Below are positions 26,978-37,028 of a stretch of 37,028 nucleotides of DNA, one piece after another. Below the pieces are notes generated by a model. The model made no database searches, was not told the origin of the DNA, and saw nothing but the letters and a program-made list of their open reading frames with translations. Origin of the DNA: Alcaligenaceae bacterium (GTDB lineage Bacteria; Pseudomonadota; Gammaproteobacteria; Burkholderiales; Burkholderiaceae_B); contig NSIQ01000011.1 in assembly GCA_002737415.1 (NCBI GenBank), forward strand, positions 2,460 through 39,487, in the 5' to 3' direction. The position numbers and the translations under genes are program-made. Within the stretch, counting starts at the first letter, position 1. Every line of letters begins with the position of its first letter.

Positions 26978-27073
26978 GCAAAATACAGTGCATAGCTCAG
27001 CGCAACGAAGCCGTCGATTTACGGGGGTGGGGGTACGGTGGGGTGTCGGTTGGCTGAAATCGACAAGGGGTGG
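26978..27073. repeat. Diverged direct repeat R1, copy 1
   Basis: About 86% identical by eye over ~96 bp to 28061-28156: gcaaaatacagtgcatag...aagccgtcgatttacgggg...caaggggtgg. Confidence 0.8.
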
Positions 27074-27219
27074 TGACCTGCCCCGGACCATCATCTGAAC
27101 CTGAAAAAGCCCCTGCCATCGCGCTGGGTTTTTTGCTTTTGTGGCAAGCACCACTTCTTTAAAACTATTGCACGTACACTAAATAGGATGCGTATTAACC
27201 ATATTTCGGGGGGGCTTTA

Positions 27220-27810
27220 ATGAAATGGTTTCTGCTGATCGTATCGACAGCTTTAATGGTAGCGAACGCCCACAGCTTTGAAATACTGGCTCTTGGCACA
27301 AGCAACACCAATTGCCAAGCAGGTGGTCATGCCTACACAAATACCTTGAATGAGCAATTGTCTGCCCAAGGAATAAAGGCGAGCGTGATCAACGCGGGAG
27401 TGAATGGCGATAAGCCAACGTTTATGTTGAGTCGTCTTGAGCAGGCCTTGAAAAGTTATCCAAACATTAAATTGGTTCTATTCGAGCCAGGGCCAAATGA
27501 GCAAAGAAAACGCTTCAACGTGGAATATACGGAAAAAATATTATCCTATCTTCAAGACATAAAAATGCCAACTATCTACTCTTCGACTGGAGCGGCTCAA
27601 ACAAGAGAAGAGGCCAAGATGACTGCCCAAAAATACGGAGCCTACTATTACGGGCATTGGGGCAGAGACGTTCCGAGGGATAAAGAGCATTACACCTTTG
27701 ACGGGGTGAATAGCGCCTCTGGACATATGAACAAAACGGGTTGCACGCTGTGGGCCAAAAACACACATCCGTTAATTCTTCAGGTGATTAAAGATAAAAA
27801 CATCAATTAA
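27220..27810 (+). CDS. Exported SGNH/GDSL-like hydrolase
   Basis: 196 aa; signal peptide; ILALGTSNT, INAGVNGD, EPGPNEQ and SGHMNKTGCTLWA blocks. Confidence 0.78.
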   Translation: MKWFLLIVSTALMVANAHSFEILALGTSNTNCQAGGHAYTNTLNEQLSAQGIKASVINAGVNGDKPTFMLSRLEQALKSYPNIKLVLFEPGPNEQRKRFNVEYTEKILSYLQDIKMPTIYSSTGAAQTREEAKMTAQKYGAYYYGHWGRDVPRDKEHYTFDGVNSASGHMNKTGCTLWAKNTHPLILQVIKDKNIN

Positions 27811-28015
27811 GATCTGGTCCGCTCAGGCCCCGTTCGATTCCGCCCTGGCTTGGGTACTCAACCTTGGAGTCTGCTCTGAATATTGGACTTGATGAAGTCG
27901 TCGTACAGGATGTCTTTGATGGTGCACTGGAACTGGCTGCCGCTAGTGGGCAGTGGTGTGCATACACTGAATACTAAGATTGTGGACCGGTATGATCTAT
28001 AGCCACTTGGGTTCT

Positions 28016-28037
28016 AGCCACATTCGGGTGGCTTTTT
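28016..28037 (+). terminator. Rho-independent terminator-like hairpin
   Basis: AGCCAC-ATTCGG-GTGGCT followed by TTTT. Confidence 0.5.
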
Positions 28038-28060
28038 AACGCCTGAGCAGCATCGTATAA

Positions 28061-28156
28061 GCAAAATACAGTGCATAGGTCTGAACAATAAAGCCGTCGA
28101 TTTACGGGGTTGAGTGTACGGTGGTGTGCCGGTTGGCTCAAATCCACAAGGGGTGG
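28061..28156. repeat. Diverged direct repeat R1, copy 2
   Basis: Same orientation as 26978-27073. Confidence 0.8.
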
Positions 28157-28330
28157 AGTGTCGCTGGAAAGAAATAAGGGTGGTTAAGCTCTGCCGGTCC
28201 GTATGCTTCGTACAGATAAGTGCCCCTCTGCGCTGAGGCCCGACACCACCACAGTCACCAACCTACGGCCAAGTCAGCATCGCTTGATTACGGATGCCTA
28301 AGTAACGTGTGTGGGGAAAACCGTGGGGAA

Positions 28331-28355
28331 AAAACAAAAAGCACCCGAAGGTGCT
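28331..28355 (-). terminator. Rho-independent terminator downstream of tRNA-Ser
   Basis: Minus strand AGCACC-TTCG-GGTGCT followed by TTTTTGTTTT. Confidence 0.8.
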
Positions 28356-28372
28356 TGATTTGCTTGACTTCT

Positions 28373-28463
28373 TGGCGGACAGAGGGGGATTCGAACCCCC
28401 GATACGCTATGAACGTATACACGCTTTCCAGGCGTGCGCCTTCAACCGCTCGGCCACCTGTCC
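28373..28463 (-). tRNA. tRNA-Ser (anticodon GGA), encoded CCA
   Basis: GGACAGGTGGCCGAGCGGTTGAAGGCGCACGCCTGGAAAGCGTG...GGGGGTTCGAATCCCCCTCTGTCCGCCA; long variable arm and GGA anticodon. Confidence 0.96.
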
Positions 28464-28559
28464 GCTGTAACAAGCCCCGCATTCTAACAGAGGCACTTGC
28501 GCCACCCCGCTTGAACCATGCCTCTGCAATCAAGGTCGCCGATGCCTATACTATCGGCC

Positions 28560-29174
28560 ATGTCAACCAGCCCGCTCACCCCAACGCCCCCGGCCTTGCC
28601 AACGCCAACCCCCACTCTCGGGCTGCTTTTTATTCTGTTCGCCAAAATTGGCGCAACCAGTTTTGGTGGAGGCATCTCAGGCTGGATGTACCGTGACTTT
28701 GTCGATCGCTATCACTTTTTGACCGAAGACGAGTTTATGAGTGCGCTCACGATCAGTCAGATTTTGCCCGGGCCCAATGTGGCCAACTTAGCCCTGCATA
28801 TCGGCCACAAACTGCGTGGCGGTCTGGGCGGACTGGTATCGGTCATGGCTTTAATCGTGCCCCCAATGATCTTGGCAGTGCTGCTCAGTATTGTCTTGCT
28901 TGATTTGGGTTCAATCACTTGGATCCACGATTTTCTTGAAGGCTTGGCCGCAAGTGCGATGGGCCTCACGGCGTCAATTGGGATACGCGGGCTCAAACGC
29001 TCATATCGCTTAGGCTTATGGCCACTCGCGCTTAGTATTTCAGTTTTTATCGCACTTTTTTTATTAAAACTCCCGCTGGTACCGGTCATTTTGGGCCTGG
29101 CGCTTGTTGGGTTGGTGTTTGCCAATATTCATCAAAAGCGTATCGGCTCTAAACCGACAAGGCCGCGTGCCTGA
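28560..29174 (+). CDS. Chromate transporter (short-chain CHR), first half-protein
   Basis: ORF from 28518; likely start MSTSPLTPTPP at 28560; LLFILFAKIGATSFGGGISGWMYRDFVDRYHFLTEDEFMSALTISQILPGPNVANLALHIGHKLRG. Confidence 0.88.
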   Translation: MSTSPLTPTPPALPTPTPTLGLLFILFAKIGATSFGGGISGWMYRDFVDRYHFLTEDEFMSALTISQILPGPNVANLALHIGHKLRGGLGGLVSVMALIVPPMILAVLLSIVLLDLGSITWIHDFLEGLAASAMGLTASIGIRGLKRSYRLGLWPLALSISVFIALFLLKLPLVPVILGLALVGLVFANIHQKRIGSKPTRPRA

Positions 29175-29713
29175 TGAAAACCTCAAACATTTATCTGGAT
29201 TTGTTTGTTGTCTTTGCGCCCCTATCCCTAATCTCGGTAGGCGGTGGGCAAAGTGTCGTGGGCGATATGCATCTGCAGGCAGTCGACATCTATCACTGGC
29301 TCACGCACGCTCAATTTATCGATTTGTTTGCGATCTCGCGCGCGGCGCCTGGCCCAGGCGCCTTGTTGGCAACCTTAATTGGCTGGCAAGTCAGCGGCTG
29401 GCAAGGTGCCTTGGTCGCCTCTTTTGCATTGTTTGGGCCTTCAACCATCTTGGCATATTTTGTCACGCGCGCCTGGCATAAAAGTCATGACAGACCCTGG
29501 ACAACAATCGTGCAAAACGCCCTCGCCCCCTTAGCTTCGGGGCTGTTGCTGACCAGCGCAATCATCATCCTGCGCTCAACCTCGGGTGGCGTCACGCCTT
29601 GGTTAATCGCAGCTGTATCTGCTGGGATATTTTGGCGTTTTAAAACAATCAACCCACTGCCCGTGCTTTGCGTGGGCGGACTGGTGTTGGTGCTTGCTCG
29701 ATTATGGTTTTAA
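29174..29713 (+). CDS. Chromate transporter (short-chain CHR), second half-protein
   Basis: 179 aa; SVGGGQSVVGDMHLQAVD, FIDLFAISRAAPGPGALLATLIGWQVSGWQGALVASFALFGPSTI; overlaps upstream stop. Confidence 0.88.
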   Translation: MKTSNIYLDLFVVFAPLSLISVGGGQSVVGDMHLQAVDIYHWLTHAQFIDLFAISRAAPGPGALLATLIGWQVSGWQGALVASFALFGPSTILAYFVTRAWHKSHDRPWTTIVQNALAPLASGLLLTSAIIILRSTSGGVTPWLIAAVSAGIFWRFKTINPLPVLCVGGLVLVLARLWF

Positions 29714-29777
29714 CTGACGCAATAAACTTTAGCGACAAATAAAGTCTCGTGATTAACGGTTTCGCAACCTATCCTAA

Positions 29778-30395
29778 CTATTTCGACAACGACAACATCC
29801 GCTGCACATAGCGCGCGATCGTATCCACTTCAAGATTAACGCGTTGACCCACCTTTAAATGTTGCAAGGTGGTCACGGCAATCGTATGCGGGATCAAATT
29901 AATACTAAAGCGGGTGCCACCCGCTACATCGTCTACACGATTCACAGTTAGGCTCACGCCATTCACGGTGATCGATCCCTTGTAGGCTAAAAAGGCTGCG
30001 AGCGCGGCGGGCGCTTGAACGACAAGCTCCCACGACTCACCCACGGGCTCAAACTTCACCACTTCGCCCAAGCCATCCACATGACCCGAAACCAAATGCC
30101 CACCGATCTGATCGCCAATGCGCAAGGATTTTTCTAAGTTCACAGGGCCTAACGCGTCAAGTCCCATCGTCAGGCGCAGGCTTTCGCGCGAAACATCAAC
30201 CGAGAAACCATCAGCGTGTTTGGACACCACCGTCATGCACGCGCCTTGAATCGCGATTGAATCCCCAAGGCCCACGTCAGCTAACGGTAAACCGCCCGCG
30301 TAAATCTTGATATGCACGCCCGTCTCAGCCTTGTCGCCCGCAAAGGGTTCGATACTCTGAATTTGACCAACGGCTGCGACGATTCCAGTAAACAT
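29778..30395 (-). CDS. ribE: Riboflavin synthase, alpha subunit
   Basis: 205 aa; MFTGIVAAVGQI start, GDSIAIQGACMTV, GGHLVSGHVDGLGEV, GSITVNGVSLTVN duplicated lumazine-binding domains. Confidence 0.97.
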   Translation of the reverse strand: MFTGIVAAVGQIQSIEPFAGDKAETGVHIKIYAGGLPLADVGLGDSIAIQGACMTVVSKHADGFSVDVSRESLRLTMGLDALGPVNLEKSLRIGDQIGGHLVSGHVDGLGEVVKFEPVGESWELVVQAPAALAAFLAYKGSITVNGVSLTVNRVDDVAGGTRFSINLIPHTIAVTTLQHLKVGQRVNLEVDTIARYVQRMLSLSK

Positions 30396-30396
30396 C

Positions 30397-31608
30397 CTAT
30401 TGCACCTTACCTGTGTTGCTTTCGATTAAGTGAATGCTTTGCATCAGTTCGCGCCACCGCTCAGGCAGGCGCGCACGCACTCTAATATCTACGCCCAACC
30501 GCTTGACCTCAATAAACTCAAAGCGCTTAGCGCCCTCAAGTTGCGTCAGCACCGGCAACTGCGCCATGCTTCTACCTTCGCCGAGCAGCATCGGTGCCAT
30601 GTACATCAGCAACTCATCGACACAGCCCGCGTCAAGCAGCGCACCGTTTAAGCCCGAACCCGCTTCACAATGCACTTCGTTATGCCCTTGCGCAGCCAAC
30701 CATCGCATCATCGCGCGCATATCAATGCGACGGCGTGTTTGACTGACTGGCGGTGCGCCAGCCTCTGGCACACACACCACTTGCACACCACGTGCAGCGA
30801 ACCGTGCAGCCTTTTCGGGGTTGCTGTCACCGACAAAAACAAACGCATCGCCGCCCGTCAGCACGGCGGCGTCCTCATCAATTTCAAAGCCGGGATCAAT
30901 CACCGCACGCCTGGGCTGCCGTGGGGTCACGACATGTCGCACAGTCATTTTTGGATTATCGGCGCGCACAGTGCCAATGCCCGTTAGCACCACGCAACTA
31001 CGTGCACGCCAGTGGTGTCCATCGGCACGCGCCTCGGGGCCCGTAATCCATTGCGAGACGCCATTGTTTAAGGCGGTGCGCCCATCAAGCGACGCAGCCG
31101 CTTTCATCCAGACATAGGGCAACCCACGCGTCATGCGCGAGACAAACCCCGGATTCAGCTCAAGTGCCAGTTCTGCGCAAACACCCACGTTGACCTCAAT
31201 GCCAGCCTCGCGCAAGCCGCGCATACCGCGCCCAGCAACACTAGGGTTCGGATCAAAGTGGGCAAATACCACGCGCTTGGGTCCCGCCGCGGTTAAGGCA
31301 TCCACGCAAGGCGGCGTGCGACCATGATGGCTGCACGGCTCGAGCGTGATATAGACCGTTGCACCCTGAGCATTAAACCCTTTGGCCTTCATGTCGTTTA
31401 ACGCCATGATCTCGGCATGATGGCTGCCCACCACCTGCGTCGCACCTCGGCCCAATACTTGGCCATCGCGCACGATCAGGCAACCGACACGCGGATTAGG
31501 CGAGGGCACATACAGCGCCCCCTCGGCTAAGGCAAGCGCCTGACGCATGAAAAAAACATCCTGCTCAGGATTGCGCGCCTCAAGACCACGGGTATAAGGC
31601 CGGTTCAT
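30397..31608 (-). CDS. ribD: Bifunctional diaminohydroxyphosphoribosylaminopyrimidine deaminase / 5-amino-6-(5-phosphoribosylamino)uracil reductase
   Basis: 403 aa; deaminase HAE and [11 protein letters not shown] motifs; reductase domain [25 protein letters not shown]. Confidence 0.97.
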   Translation of the reverse strand: MNRPYTRGLEARNPEQDVFFMRQALALAEGALYVPSPNPRVGCLIVRDGQVLGRGATQVVGSHHAEIMALNDMKAKGFNAQGATVYITLEPCSHHGRTPPCVDALTAAGPKRVVFAHFDPNPSVAGRGMRGLREAGIEVNVGVCAELALELNPGFVSRMTRGLPYVWMKAAASLDGRTALNNGVSQWITGPEARADGHHWRARSCVVLTGIGTVRADNPKMTVRHVVTPRQPRRAVIDPGFEIDEDAAVLTGGDAFVFVGDSNPEKAARFAARGVQVVCVPEAGAPPVSQTRRRIDMRAMMRWLAAQGHNEVHCEAGSGLNGALLDAGCVDELLMYMAPMLLGEGRSMAQLPVLTQLEGAKRFEFIEVKRLGVDIRVRARLPERWRELMQSIHLIESNTGKVQ

Positions 31609-32075
31609 GTCTTACGTCGCAAAGGTGGGCCCTGCATCTCGCGAATCGCCTCAACAAATTCGCCAATGTCTTCAAAGCTTTTATATACCGAGGCAAACCG
31701 CACGTAGGCCACTTTATCAAGTTTTTTAAGTTCGGCCATCACGAGTTCACCCAAAAATTCGGTAGACACTTCGCGCTCACCACTTGTCAGTAACTTGTCT
31801 TCAATCCGCATCACTACTGCATCAACATCTTCGGTACCGATCGGGCGTTTGCGTAACGCAAGCGATAAGCTCGCGCGCAACTTACCTGCCTCATAATCGT
31901 GACGACTCCCATTGCGCTTAACCACCGAAGGCATCGAAAGCTCGGGACGCTCGTAAGTTGTAAAGCGCCGATCGCACTCGACGCAGCGCCTTCGACGGCG
32001 AATAAAATCACCCTCATCCGCCCCGCGCGAGTCGACCACTTGCGTATCGGGATGCCCGCAGAATGGACACTTCAT
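31605..32075 (-). CDS. nrdR: Transcriptional repressor NrdR
   Basis: 156 aa; [42 protein letters not shown] zinc ribbon plus ATP-cone. Confidence 0.98.
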   Translation of the reverse strand: MKCPFCGHPDTQVVDSRGADEGDFIRRRRRCVECDRRFTTYERPELSMPSVVKRNGSRHDYEAGKLRASLSLALRKRPIGTEDVDAVVMRIEDKLLTSGEREVSTEFLGELVMAELKKLDKVAYVRFASVYKSFEDIGEFVEAIREMQGPPLRRKT

Positions 32076-32087
32076 CGGCGCCCTTGG

Positions 32088-33332
32088 CTATCGATAAACC
32101 GGGAAGCCTGCCGTCAGCGCATTGACACGTGCGCGCACGGCTGCGATGTTGGCTGCGTCACGTGGCTGATCAAGCACATCAGCAATCAAGTTACCGGTGA
32201 GTTCGGCCTCGGCTTCTTTGAAGCCACGGGTTGTCATCGCTGGCGTCCCTAAACGAATACCGCTTGTAACAAAGGGTTTTTCGGGGTCGTTCGGGATGGC
32301 GTTTTTATTGACCGTGATGTGCGCCTGGCCCAACGCAGCTTCTGTCTCTTTGCCGTTGACGCCTTTAGCGCGCAGATCGACAAGCATCACATGGCTTTCG
32401 GTGCGGCCCGACACAATGCGCAAGCCGCGCTTAACCAAAGTCTGCGCCAGCACCTGTGCATTTTTAACAACTTGCGCGGCGTAGGTTTTAAATTCTGGCG
32501 TGGCCGCTTCGTGAAACGCCACAGCCTTGGCTGCAATCACATGCATCAAGGGGCCGCCCTGAATACCCGGAAAAATTGCCGAATTAATTGCTTTTTCGTA
32601 CTCGGCTTTCATCATGATGACCCCGCCACGTGGGCCACGCAAAGACTTGTGCGTGGTTGAGGTAACAAAATCCGCATACGGCACAGGGTTAGGATAAGCG
32701 CCACCGGCCACCAAGCCTGAATAATGCGCGATATCAACAAGCAACAAGGCGCCGTTGTCTTTCGCAATGCGGGCCAAGCGTTCAAAATCCATACGCAATG
32801 AATAGGCTGAAGCACCGGCGACAATCATTTTGGGCTTTTGTGTTTTAGCCAAGTGCTCAACCTTATCGTAATCGAGCACTTCGTTGGCGTCTAAACCATA
32901 TTGATGAAAGTTATACAGTTTGCCCGAGGAGTTGACGCTTGCACCATGGGTTAAATGGCCGCCCTCAGCCAAACTCATGCCCAGCACAGAATCACCGGGC
33001 TTTAAATACGCCAGATACACCGCCTGATTCGCCTGCGAGCCCGAGTTAGGCTGAACGTTGGCCGCCTCTGCACCAAACAAAACCTTCAGACGATCAATGG
33101 CGAGCTGCTCGACGATATCGACATACTCGCAGCCACCGTAATAACGCTTGCCAGGATAGCCCTCTGCATACTTGTTCGTCATCTGCGAACCCTGCGCCTG
33201 CATGACTGCAGGGCTGGCGTAGTTTTCAGACGCGATCAGCTCGATGTGCTGCTCTTGGCGAGTGTCTTCTTGTTGGATCGCAGCCCAAACAGCTGGGTCA
33301 ACGCGATCAAGGGTCAATTTACGGTCAAACAT
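32088..33332 (-). CDS. glyA: Serine hydroxymethyltransferase
   Basis: 414 aa; [55 protein letters not shown] (PLP lysine). Confidence 0.98.
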   Translation of the reverse strand: MFDRKLTLDRVDPAVWAAIQQEDTRQEQHIELIASENYASPAVMQAQGSQMTNKYAEGYPGKRYYGGCEYVDIVEQLAIDRLKVLFGAEAANVQPNSGSQANQAVYLAYLKPGDSVLGMSLAEGGHLTHGASVNSSGKLYNFHQYGLDANEVLDYDKVEHLAKTQKPKMIVAGASAYSLRMDFERLARIAKDNGALLLVDIAHYSGLVAGGAYPNPVPYADFVTSTTHKSLRGPRGGVIMMKAEYEKAINSAIFPGIQGGPLMHVIAAKAVAFHEAATPEFKTYAAQVVKNAQVLAQTLVKRGLRIVSGRTESHVMLVDLRAKGVNGKETEAALGQAHITVNKNAIPNDPEKPFVTSGIRLGTPAMTTRGFKEAEAELTGNLIADVLDQPRDAANIAAVRARVNALTAGFPVYR

Positions 33333-33461
33333 AAGGGTTCCTGGCGAGCCTTCAAAATTAGTTGTCTTTAGTGTACTTCGCCTAGCGGGGTCTCGCCCGT
33401 GGGCAACACGTATGCCCCTGCTAGCCCCTGTGTTCTGGCGTCATGTTCAAGGGCTCAAGGG

Positions 33462-34688
33462 CTAGGCTAGAGTGACGCGCGCAAACTTACGCTTGCCGAC
33501 CTGAATCACATAGGTGCCAGCCGGCAGTTGCAAACCTTTGTCTTCAACTTTAACGCTATCGATCTTGACACCACCTTGTTCAACGTTGCGCTGCGCTTCA
33601 GTACCCGAGGCGACCAGACCGGCCTCACGCAGCACCTTAAGCACCCCAAGCGGGGCGCCTGCCAAGGTCATTTCGGGCATATCGTCTGGCACGGCACCGT
33701 CGCGAAACCTTGCCTCGAAGTTGGCCAGCGCCTCTTGCGCAGCCTGCTTTGAGTGAAAGCGCGTAATGATTTCTTGAGCCAACTGGACTTTAGCGTCGCG
33801 AGGATTACGCCCAGCTTCGGTTTCGGCACGCAGCTTGGCGATGTCTTCAAGGCTGTCAAACGACAGTAGCTCAAAATAGCGCCACATCAAGGTGTCAGAA
33901 ATCGACATCAGTTTGCCAAACATCGAGTCGGGCGCCTCACCAATCCCGATGTAATTGTTTTTGGACTTAGACATCTTTTCGACGCCATCAAGGCCTTCTA
34001 AGAGCGGCATGGTCAAAATGCATTGCGGTTCTTGACCATACTCTTTTTGCAGCTCGCGCCCCACCAGTAGATTAAATTTTTGATCGGTGCCGCCCAGTTC
34101 AAGATCAGATTTCAGGGCGACCGAGTCATAGCCCTGCATCAGAGGGTATAAAAACTCATGCACTGAGATCGGCACACCACCCTTAAACCTCTTGGTAAAG
34201 TCGTCGCGCTCCATCATCCGAGCTACGGTGTAACGCGAAGCAAGTTGAATAATGCCGCGCGCGCCCAAAGGATCGCACCATTCAGAGTTGTAGCGAATCT
34301 CGGTTTTAGACGGATCGAGTACTAAGCTTGCCTGCGCGTAATAAGTTTTTGCGTTTTCAGCGATTTGCTCGCGAGTGAGCGGGGGCCGCGTGGTGTTGCG
34401 ACCCGAGGGATCCCCAATCATTGACGTGAAATCGCCAATCAAAAAAATGACGGTATGCCCTAAGTCTTGCAACTGGCGCATCTTATTGAGCACCACGGTG
34501 TGACCAAGGTGGATATCCGGTGCCGTAGGGTCTAAGCCAAGCTTAATTCTGAGCGGAATCCCAGTCACTTGACTGCGTGCCAGTTTTTGAGCAAATTCGG
34601 CTTGCACCAGCAATTCATCGCAGCCGCGCAGAGCTACCCTCAGTTGGGCTTCAGTGTCTTGGGTGATCGTATATTTTTGCATTGACAT
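33462..34688 (-). CDS. tyrS: Tyrosyl-tRNA synthetase
   Basis: 408 aa; [42 protein letters not shown]-terminal S4 domain. Confidence 0.97.
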   Translation of the reverse strand: MSMQKYTITQDTEAQLRVALRGCDELLVQAEFAQKLARSQVTGIPLRIKLGLDPTAPDIHLGHTVVLNKMRQLQDLGHTVIFLIGDFTSMIGDPSGRNTTRPPLTREQIAENAKTYYAQASLVLDPSKTEIRYNSEWCDPLGARGIIQLASRYTVARMMERDDFTKRFKGGVPISVHEFLYPLMQGYDSVALKSDLELGGTDQKFNLLVGRELQKEYGQEPQCILTMPLLEGLDGVEKMSKSKNNYIGIGEAPDSMFGKLMSISDTLMWRYFELLSFDSLEDIAKLRAETEAGRNPRDAKVQLAQEIITRFHSKQAAQEALANFEARFRDGAVPDDMPEMTLAGAPLGVLKVLREAGLVASGTEAQRNVEQGGVKIDSVKVEDKGLQLPAGTYVIQVGKRKFARVTLA

Positions 34689-34881
34689 ATCAGAAATAAG
34701 CCGCTAGGTGTATTAAACATATTAAAAAAAGACCCGATAAAGCAAAATCGGCTAAGATTGTTGTTTTCTTGCATGGACTTTGCCGTACATCATACGCAAA
34801 CCCACAGCAACGCGTTCGGCGCCCCCAAGTGTAATCGCGCGGGGTGGCGCGCACGACCAAACAAAACAGGATTATCGCTTA

Positions 34882-36309
34882 ATGACTCAACAAAACGACC
34901 TAGCCAACGCAGGAGCACTCGCCCCCAACCGACTAGGCACTTCAGGCCAACTCGCACTCGGTTCGCGTTTTTTGCGCAGCCTGCTGCTCGGCACGGTCCT
35001 CTTGCTTTGTGTCGGCGCCGCAGCCGTTGGCACGGTGCAGCCAGCGCCAACAGAACCAATCGCGCCCGAGCAAAGTCTGGTACAAAACGTGTTGCCGTTT
35101 CCGCTTGAGGCATACCCGACGCCGACTGAACACACTGCAGCGGCAGCCAACACCCCCTACGTGACCGAGGCACGTATTCGCTCGGGTGACACGATTGCCA
35201 CGATTCTTAAACGCTTAGACATTACCGACCCAAGCCTGTCGGCTTATTTGGCTAAAGAACCAAAAGTTCGCTTCGCCAGCAAGCTCGTACCTGGGCGGTC
35301 GGTGCAGGCAGCAATGGATCACAACGCTCAGCTACAGTGGGTGCGCTACTTTCACACGCCCAACAGTGACTCCAACGGCCAGCCAACCGTCAAACTTTTG
35401 CAAATCAGTGCCAGCAGCACAGGCTTTACCGCTGAAGAGCTCGAACTGCCCAGCGAGGTCCACATTGAGGTCGCCGTGGGTACCATCGAACGTTCGCTTT
35501 TCGCGACCGCTGACGCCGCACGTATCCCCGAGGGCATCACCACGCAAATAGCTGAGGTCTTAGGCAGTAAAATCGACTTTTTTCGAGGAATTCATCGCGG
35601 CGATCAGTTCAGAGTCGTCTACGAGAACCGCACGTTTGAAGGTCGTCCAGCCGGTTCTGGACGGGTGTTAGCCGTCGAGTTCATCAACAAGGGCAAAGCC
35701 GCCACTGCGGTTTGGTTTAGCCCAGATGGCAAGACCGGCAGCTATTACGACCTTGAAGGCGAAAGCCTGCGCGGGGCGTTTCTGCGTAATTCGATCAAGT
35801 TCTCTCGGGTGAGCTCAACCTTCGGCATGCGTACGCTGACTGCCAATCAAGCCTGGTCAGGCCACCACCCTGGGGTAGATTACGTCGCCCCGACTGGCAC
35901 GCCGATTCACGCAACTGCTGATGGCGTCGTACAACTTGTGGGTTGGCAATCCGGCTACGGCAACACCATTATTCTGAAGCATCACAGCAAAATTACGACC
36001 TTGTATGCACACCAAAGCCGCTTCGCAGAAGGCATTACGGTGGGCACTAAGGTCGCACAGGGCCAGCTGATCGGCTATGTGGGCTCGACCGGCTGGTCAA
36101 CGGGTGCACACCTGCACTACGAGTTCCGGGTAGCTGACAAACCGATTGATCCTTTGTCTGCCACAGCCGCGATGCCTGCAGCGACCCCGCTTGAACCTGA
36201 GCAACGCGTTCAGTTTGCGCATGCGATTGCCCCCTATCGGCAGCAGCTTCAAGTCTTAGCTCAGTTTCAAGAGGTCGTGCCCGAAATCAGCAGCGTCGCC
36301 GTGCGCTAG
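34882..36309 (+). CDS. M23 family metallopeptidase (murein endopeptidase-like), membrane-anchored
   Basis: ORF from 34780; start MTQQNDLANAG preferred; HHPGVDYVAPTGTPIHATADGVV, HLHYEFRV. Confidence 0.92.
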   Translation: MTQQNDLANAGALAPNRLGTSGQLALGSRFLRSLLLGTVLLLCVGAAAVGTVQPAPTEPIAPEQSLVQNVLPFPLEAYPTPTEHTAAAANTPYVTEARIRSGDTIATILKRLDITDPSLSAYLAKEPKVRFASKLVPGRSVQAAMDHNAQLQWVRYFHTPNSDSNGQPTVKLLQISASSTGFTAEELELPSEVHIEVAVGTIERSLFATADAARIPEGITTQIAEVLGSKIDFFRGIHRGDQFRVVYENRTFEGRPAGSGRVLAVEFINKGKAATAVWFSPDGKTGSYYDLEGESLRGAFLRNSIKFSRVSSTFGMRTLTANQAWSGHHPGVDYVAPTGTPIHATADGVVQLVGWQSGYGNTIILKHHSKITTLYAHQSRFAEGITVGTKVAQGQLIGYVGSTGWSTGAHLHYEFRVADKPIDPLSATAAMPAATPLEPEQRVQFAHAIAPYRQQLQVLAQFQEVVPEISSVAVR

Positions 36310-36323
36310 CGCGAACGTCGGTC

Positions 36324-37028
36324 TTGAGCGCCTCACACTACATCGGTCTAATGTCAGGCACGAGCCTCGATGGGATCGACGCCGTGCTGGCCCGCTTTGA
36401 TGTAAACGGCAAACCCACCGTCCTTGCGCGCGCAGACTGCGCGTTTGAACCGTCGCTGCGTGACGCGTTCTTTGCCCTGAATACCTCGGGCCCCGATGAG
36501 CTTGCGCGCGCCGCACTTGCAGCGAACCGTTTGGCAAAGCTCTATGCCAGCCTGGTCGAACAAACACTCAACCACGCCAAACTTTCAGCTCGACAGATTG
36601 CAGCCATCGGCGCGCACGGCCAAACGGTCAGACACCAGCCAAACCTTGGCTATACGATTCAACTGAATGCGCCTGCGCTATTGGCCGAGCTCACCGGTAT
36701 CGCGGTGGTCGCCGACTTTAGAAGCCGAGATGTCGCAGCCGGCGGGCAAGGCGCCCCACTGGTACCAATGTTTCATGCCGGTATTTTTTCGACAAACTAT
36801 ACCCGCGTTATTTTGAACTTGGGTGGCATCGCAAACATCACGATTTTACGACCAGGCGCCGAGCCGCTAGGTTTTGATACGGGCCCCGCGAACGCGCTCA
36901 TGGATAGCTGGTGTCAGTTGCATACCGGACAAGCCTTTGATACTGACGGCGCTTGGGGCGCGCAAGGGCGAGTGCACGAGGCCTTGCTTAAGCGACTCAA
37001 CGACTCAGAGCCTTGGCTGTCGCTGCCA
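36324..37028 (+). CDS. anmK: Anhydro-N-acetylmuramic acid kinase, partial (runs off right edge)
   Basis: TTG start; YIGLMSGTSLDGIDAVLARFD, IGAHGQTVRHQP, ADFRSRDVAAGGQGAPLVPMFHAGIF, ILNLGGIANIT, GFDTGPANALMDSW; not in the ORF track because it is incomplete. Confidence 0.93.
   Translation, partial: MSASHYIGLMSGTSLDGIDAVLARFDVNGKPTVLARADCAFEPSLRDAFFALNTSGPDELARAALAANRLAKLYASLVEQTLNHAKLSARQIAAIGAHGQTVRHQPNLGYTIQLNAPALLAELTGIAVVADFRSRDVAAGGQGAPLVPMFHAGIFSTNYTRVILNLGGIANITILRPGAEPLGFDTGPANALMDSWCQLHTGQAFDTDGAWGAQGRVHEALLKRLNDSEPWLSLP

Noticed and set aside
26846-27154. 102-aa minus-strand ORF over R1 copy 1 (and 20109..20345 over the G-rich relic)
   Set aside because: Overlaps repeat DNA; the shared peptide PxPxRTPxP arises from the G-rich repeat and is better explained as non-coding
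27820-27860. tRNA T-arm-like string CCCGTTCGATTCCGCCCTGG
   Set aside because: No matching D-arm, anticodon arm or acceptor found upstream; at most a fragment
28220-28696. ORFs 28220..28696 (+) and 28288..28533 (-) spanning the tRNA
   Set aside because: They read through tRNA-Ser and its terminator; translations include tRNA-derived peptides common in misannotations
29778-31608. Possible FMN riboswitch controlling ribD/ribE
   Set aside because: Genes are tightly packed behind nrdR and no RFN-element-like leader was recognisable
33421-33465. CTAGCCC...GGGCTAG inverted repeat between tyrS and glyA
   Set aside because: 7-bp arms with a 31-nt loop and no U tract; weak and easily by chance
1-37028. 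CRISPR arrays, rRNA genes, intact integrase/transposase, complete prophage
   Set aside because: No regularly spaced short repeats, rRNA signatures or intact mobility genes were seen on either strand

Overview
The window looks like a betaproteobacterial (Burkholderiales-like) chromosomal segment with four parts. (1) ~1-15.5 kb: a CoA-thioester catabolic cluster arranged as two divergent operons around an intergenic region at ~9.85-10.02 kb. It encodes three CoA-transferase systems, a thiolase-like protein paired with a DUF35 partner, a crotonase, an SDR, a MaoC hydratase, an MBL-fold hydrolase, an internally duplicated dimeric-barrel protein, Bug/TctC receptors and two gamma-glutamyltransferases. 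No acyl-CoA ligase or acyl-CoA dehydrogenase is visible. (2) ~15.7-20.7 kb: a mosaic of small accessory genes and mobile-element debris, including a truncated Toprim-type primase and diverged repeats. (3) ~20.7-28.3 kb: a polyisoprenyl-phosphate glycosyltransferase / SDR / DegT aminotransferase / methyltransferase / GT-C cluster, an SGNH hydrolase, and repeat-bearing DNA ending at tRNA-Ser(GGA). (4) ~28.4-37 kb: mostly core genes (paired chromate-transporter halves, ribE, ribD, nrdR, glyA, tyrS, M23 peptidase, partial anmK). The most interesting candidate is the catabolic cluster. Its 'thiolase' appears to lack both catalytic cysteines and sits beside a DUF35 gene, which suggests a thiolase-superfamily aldolase in a pathway activated by CoA-transferases. 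All calls come from reading the sequence; no searches were run.
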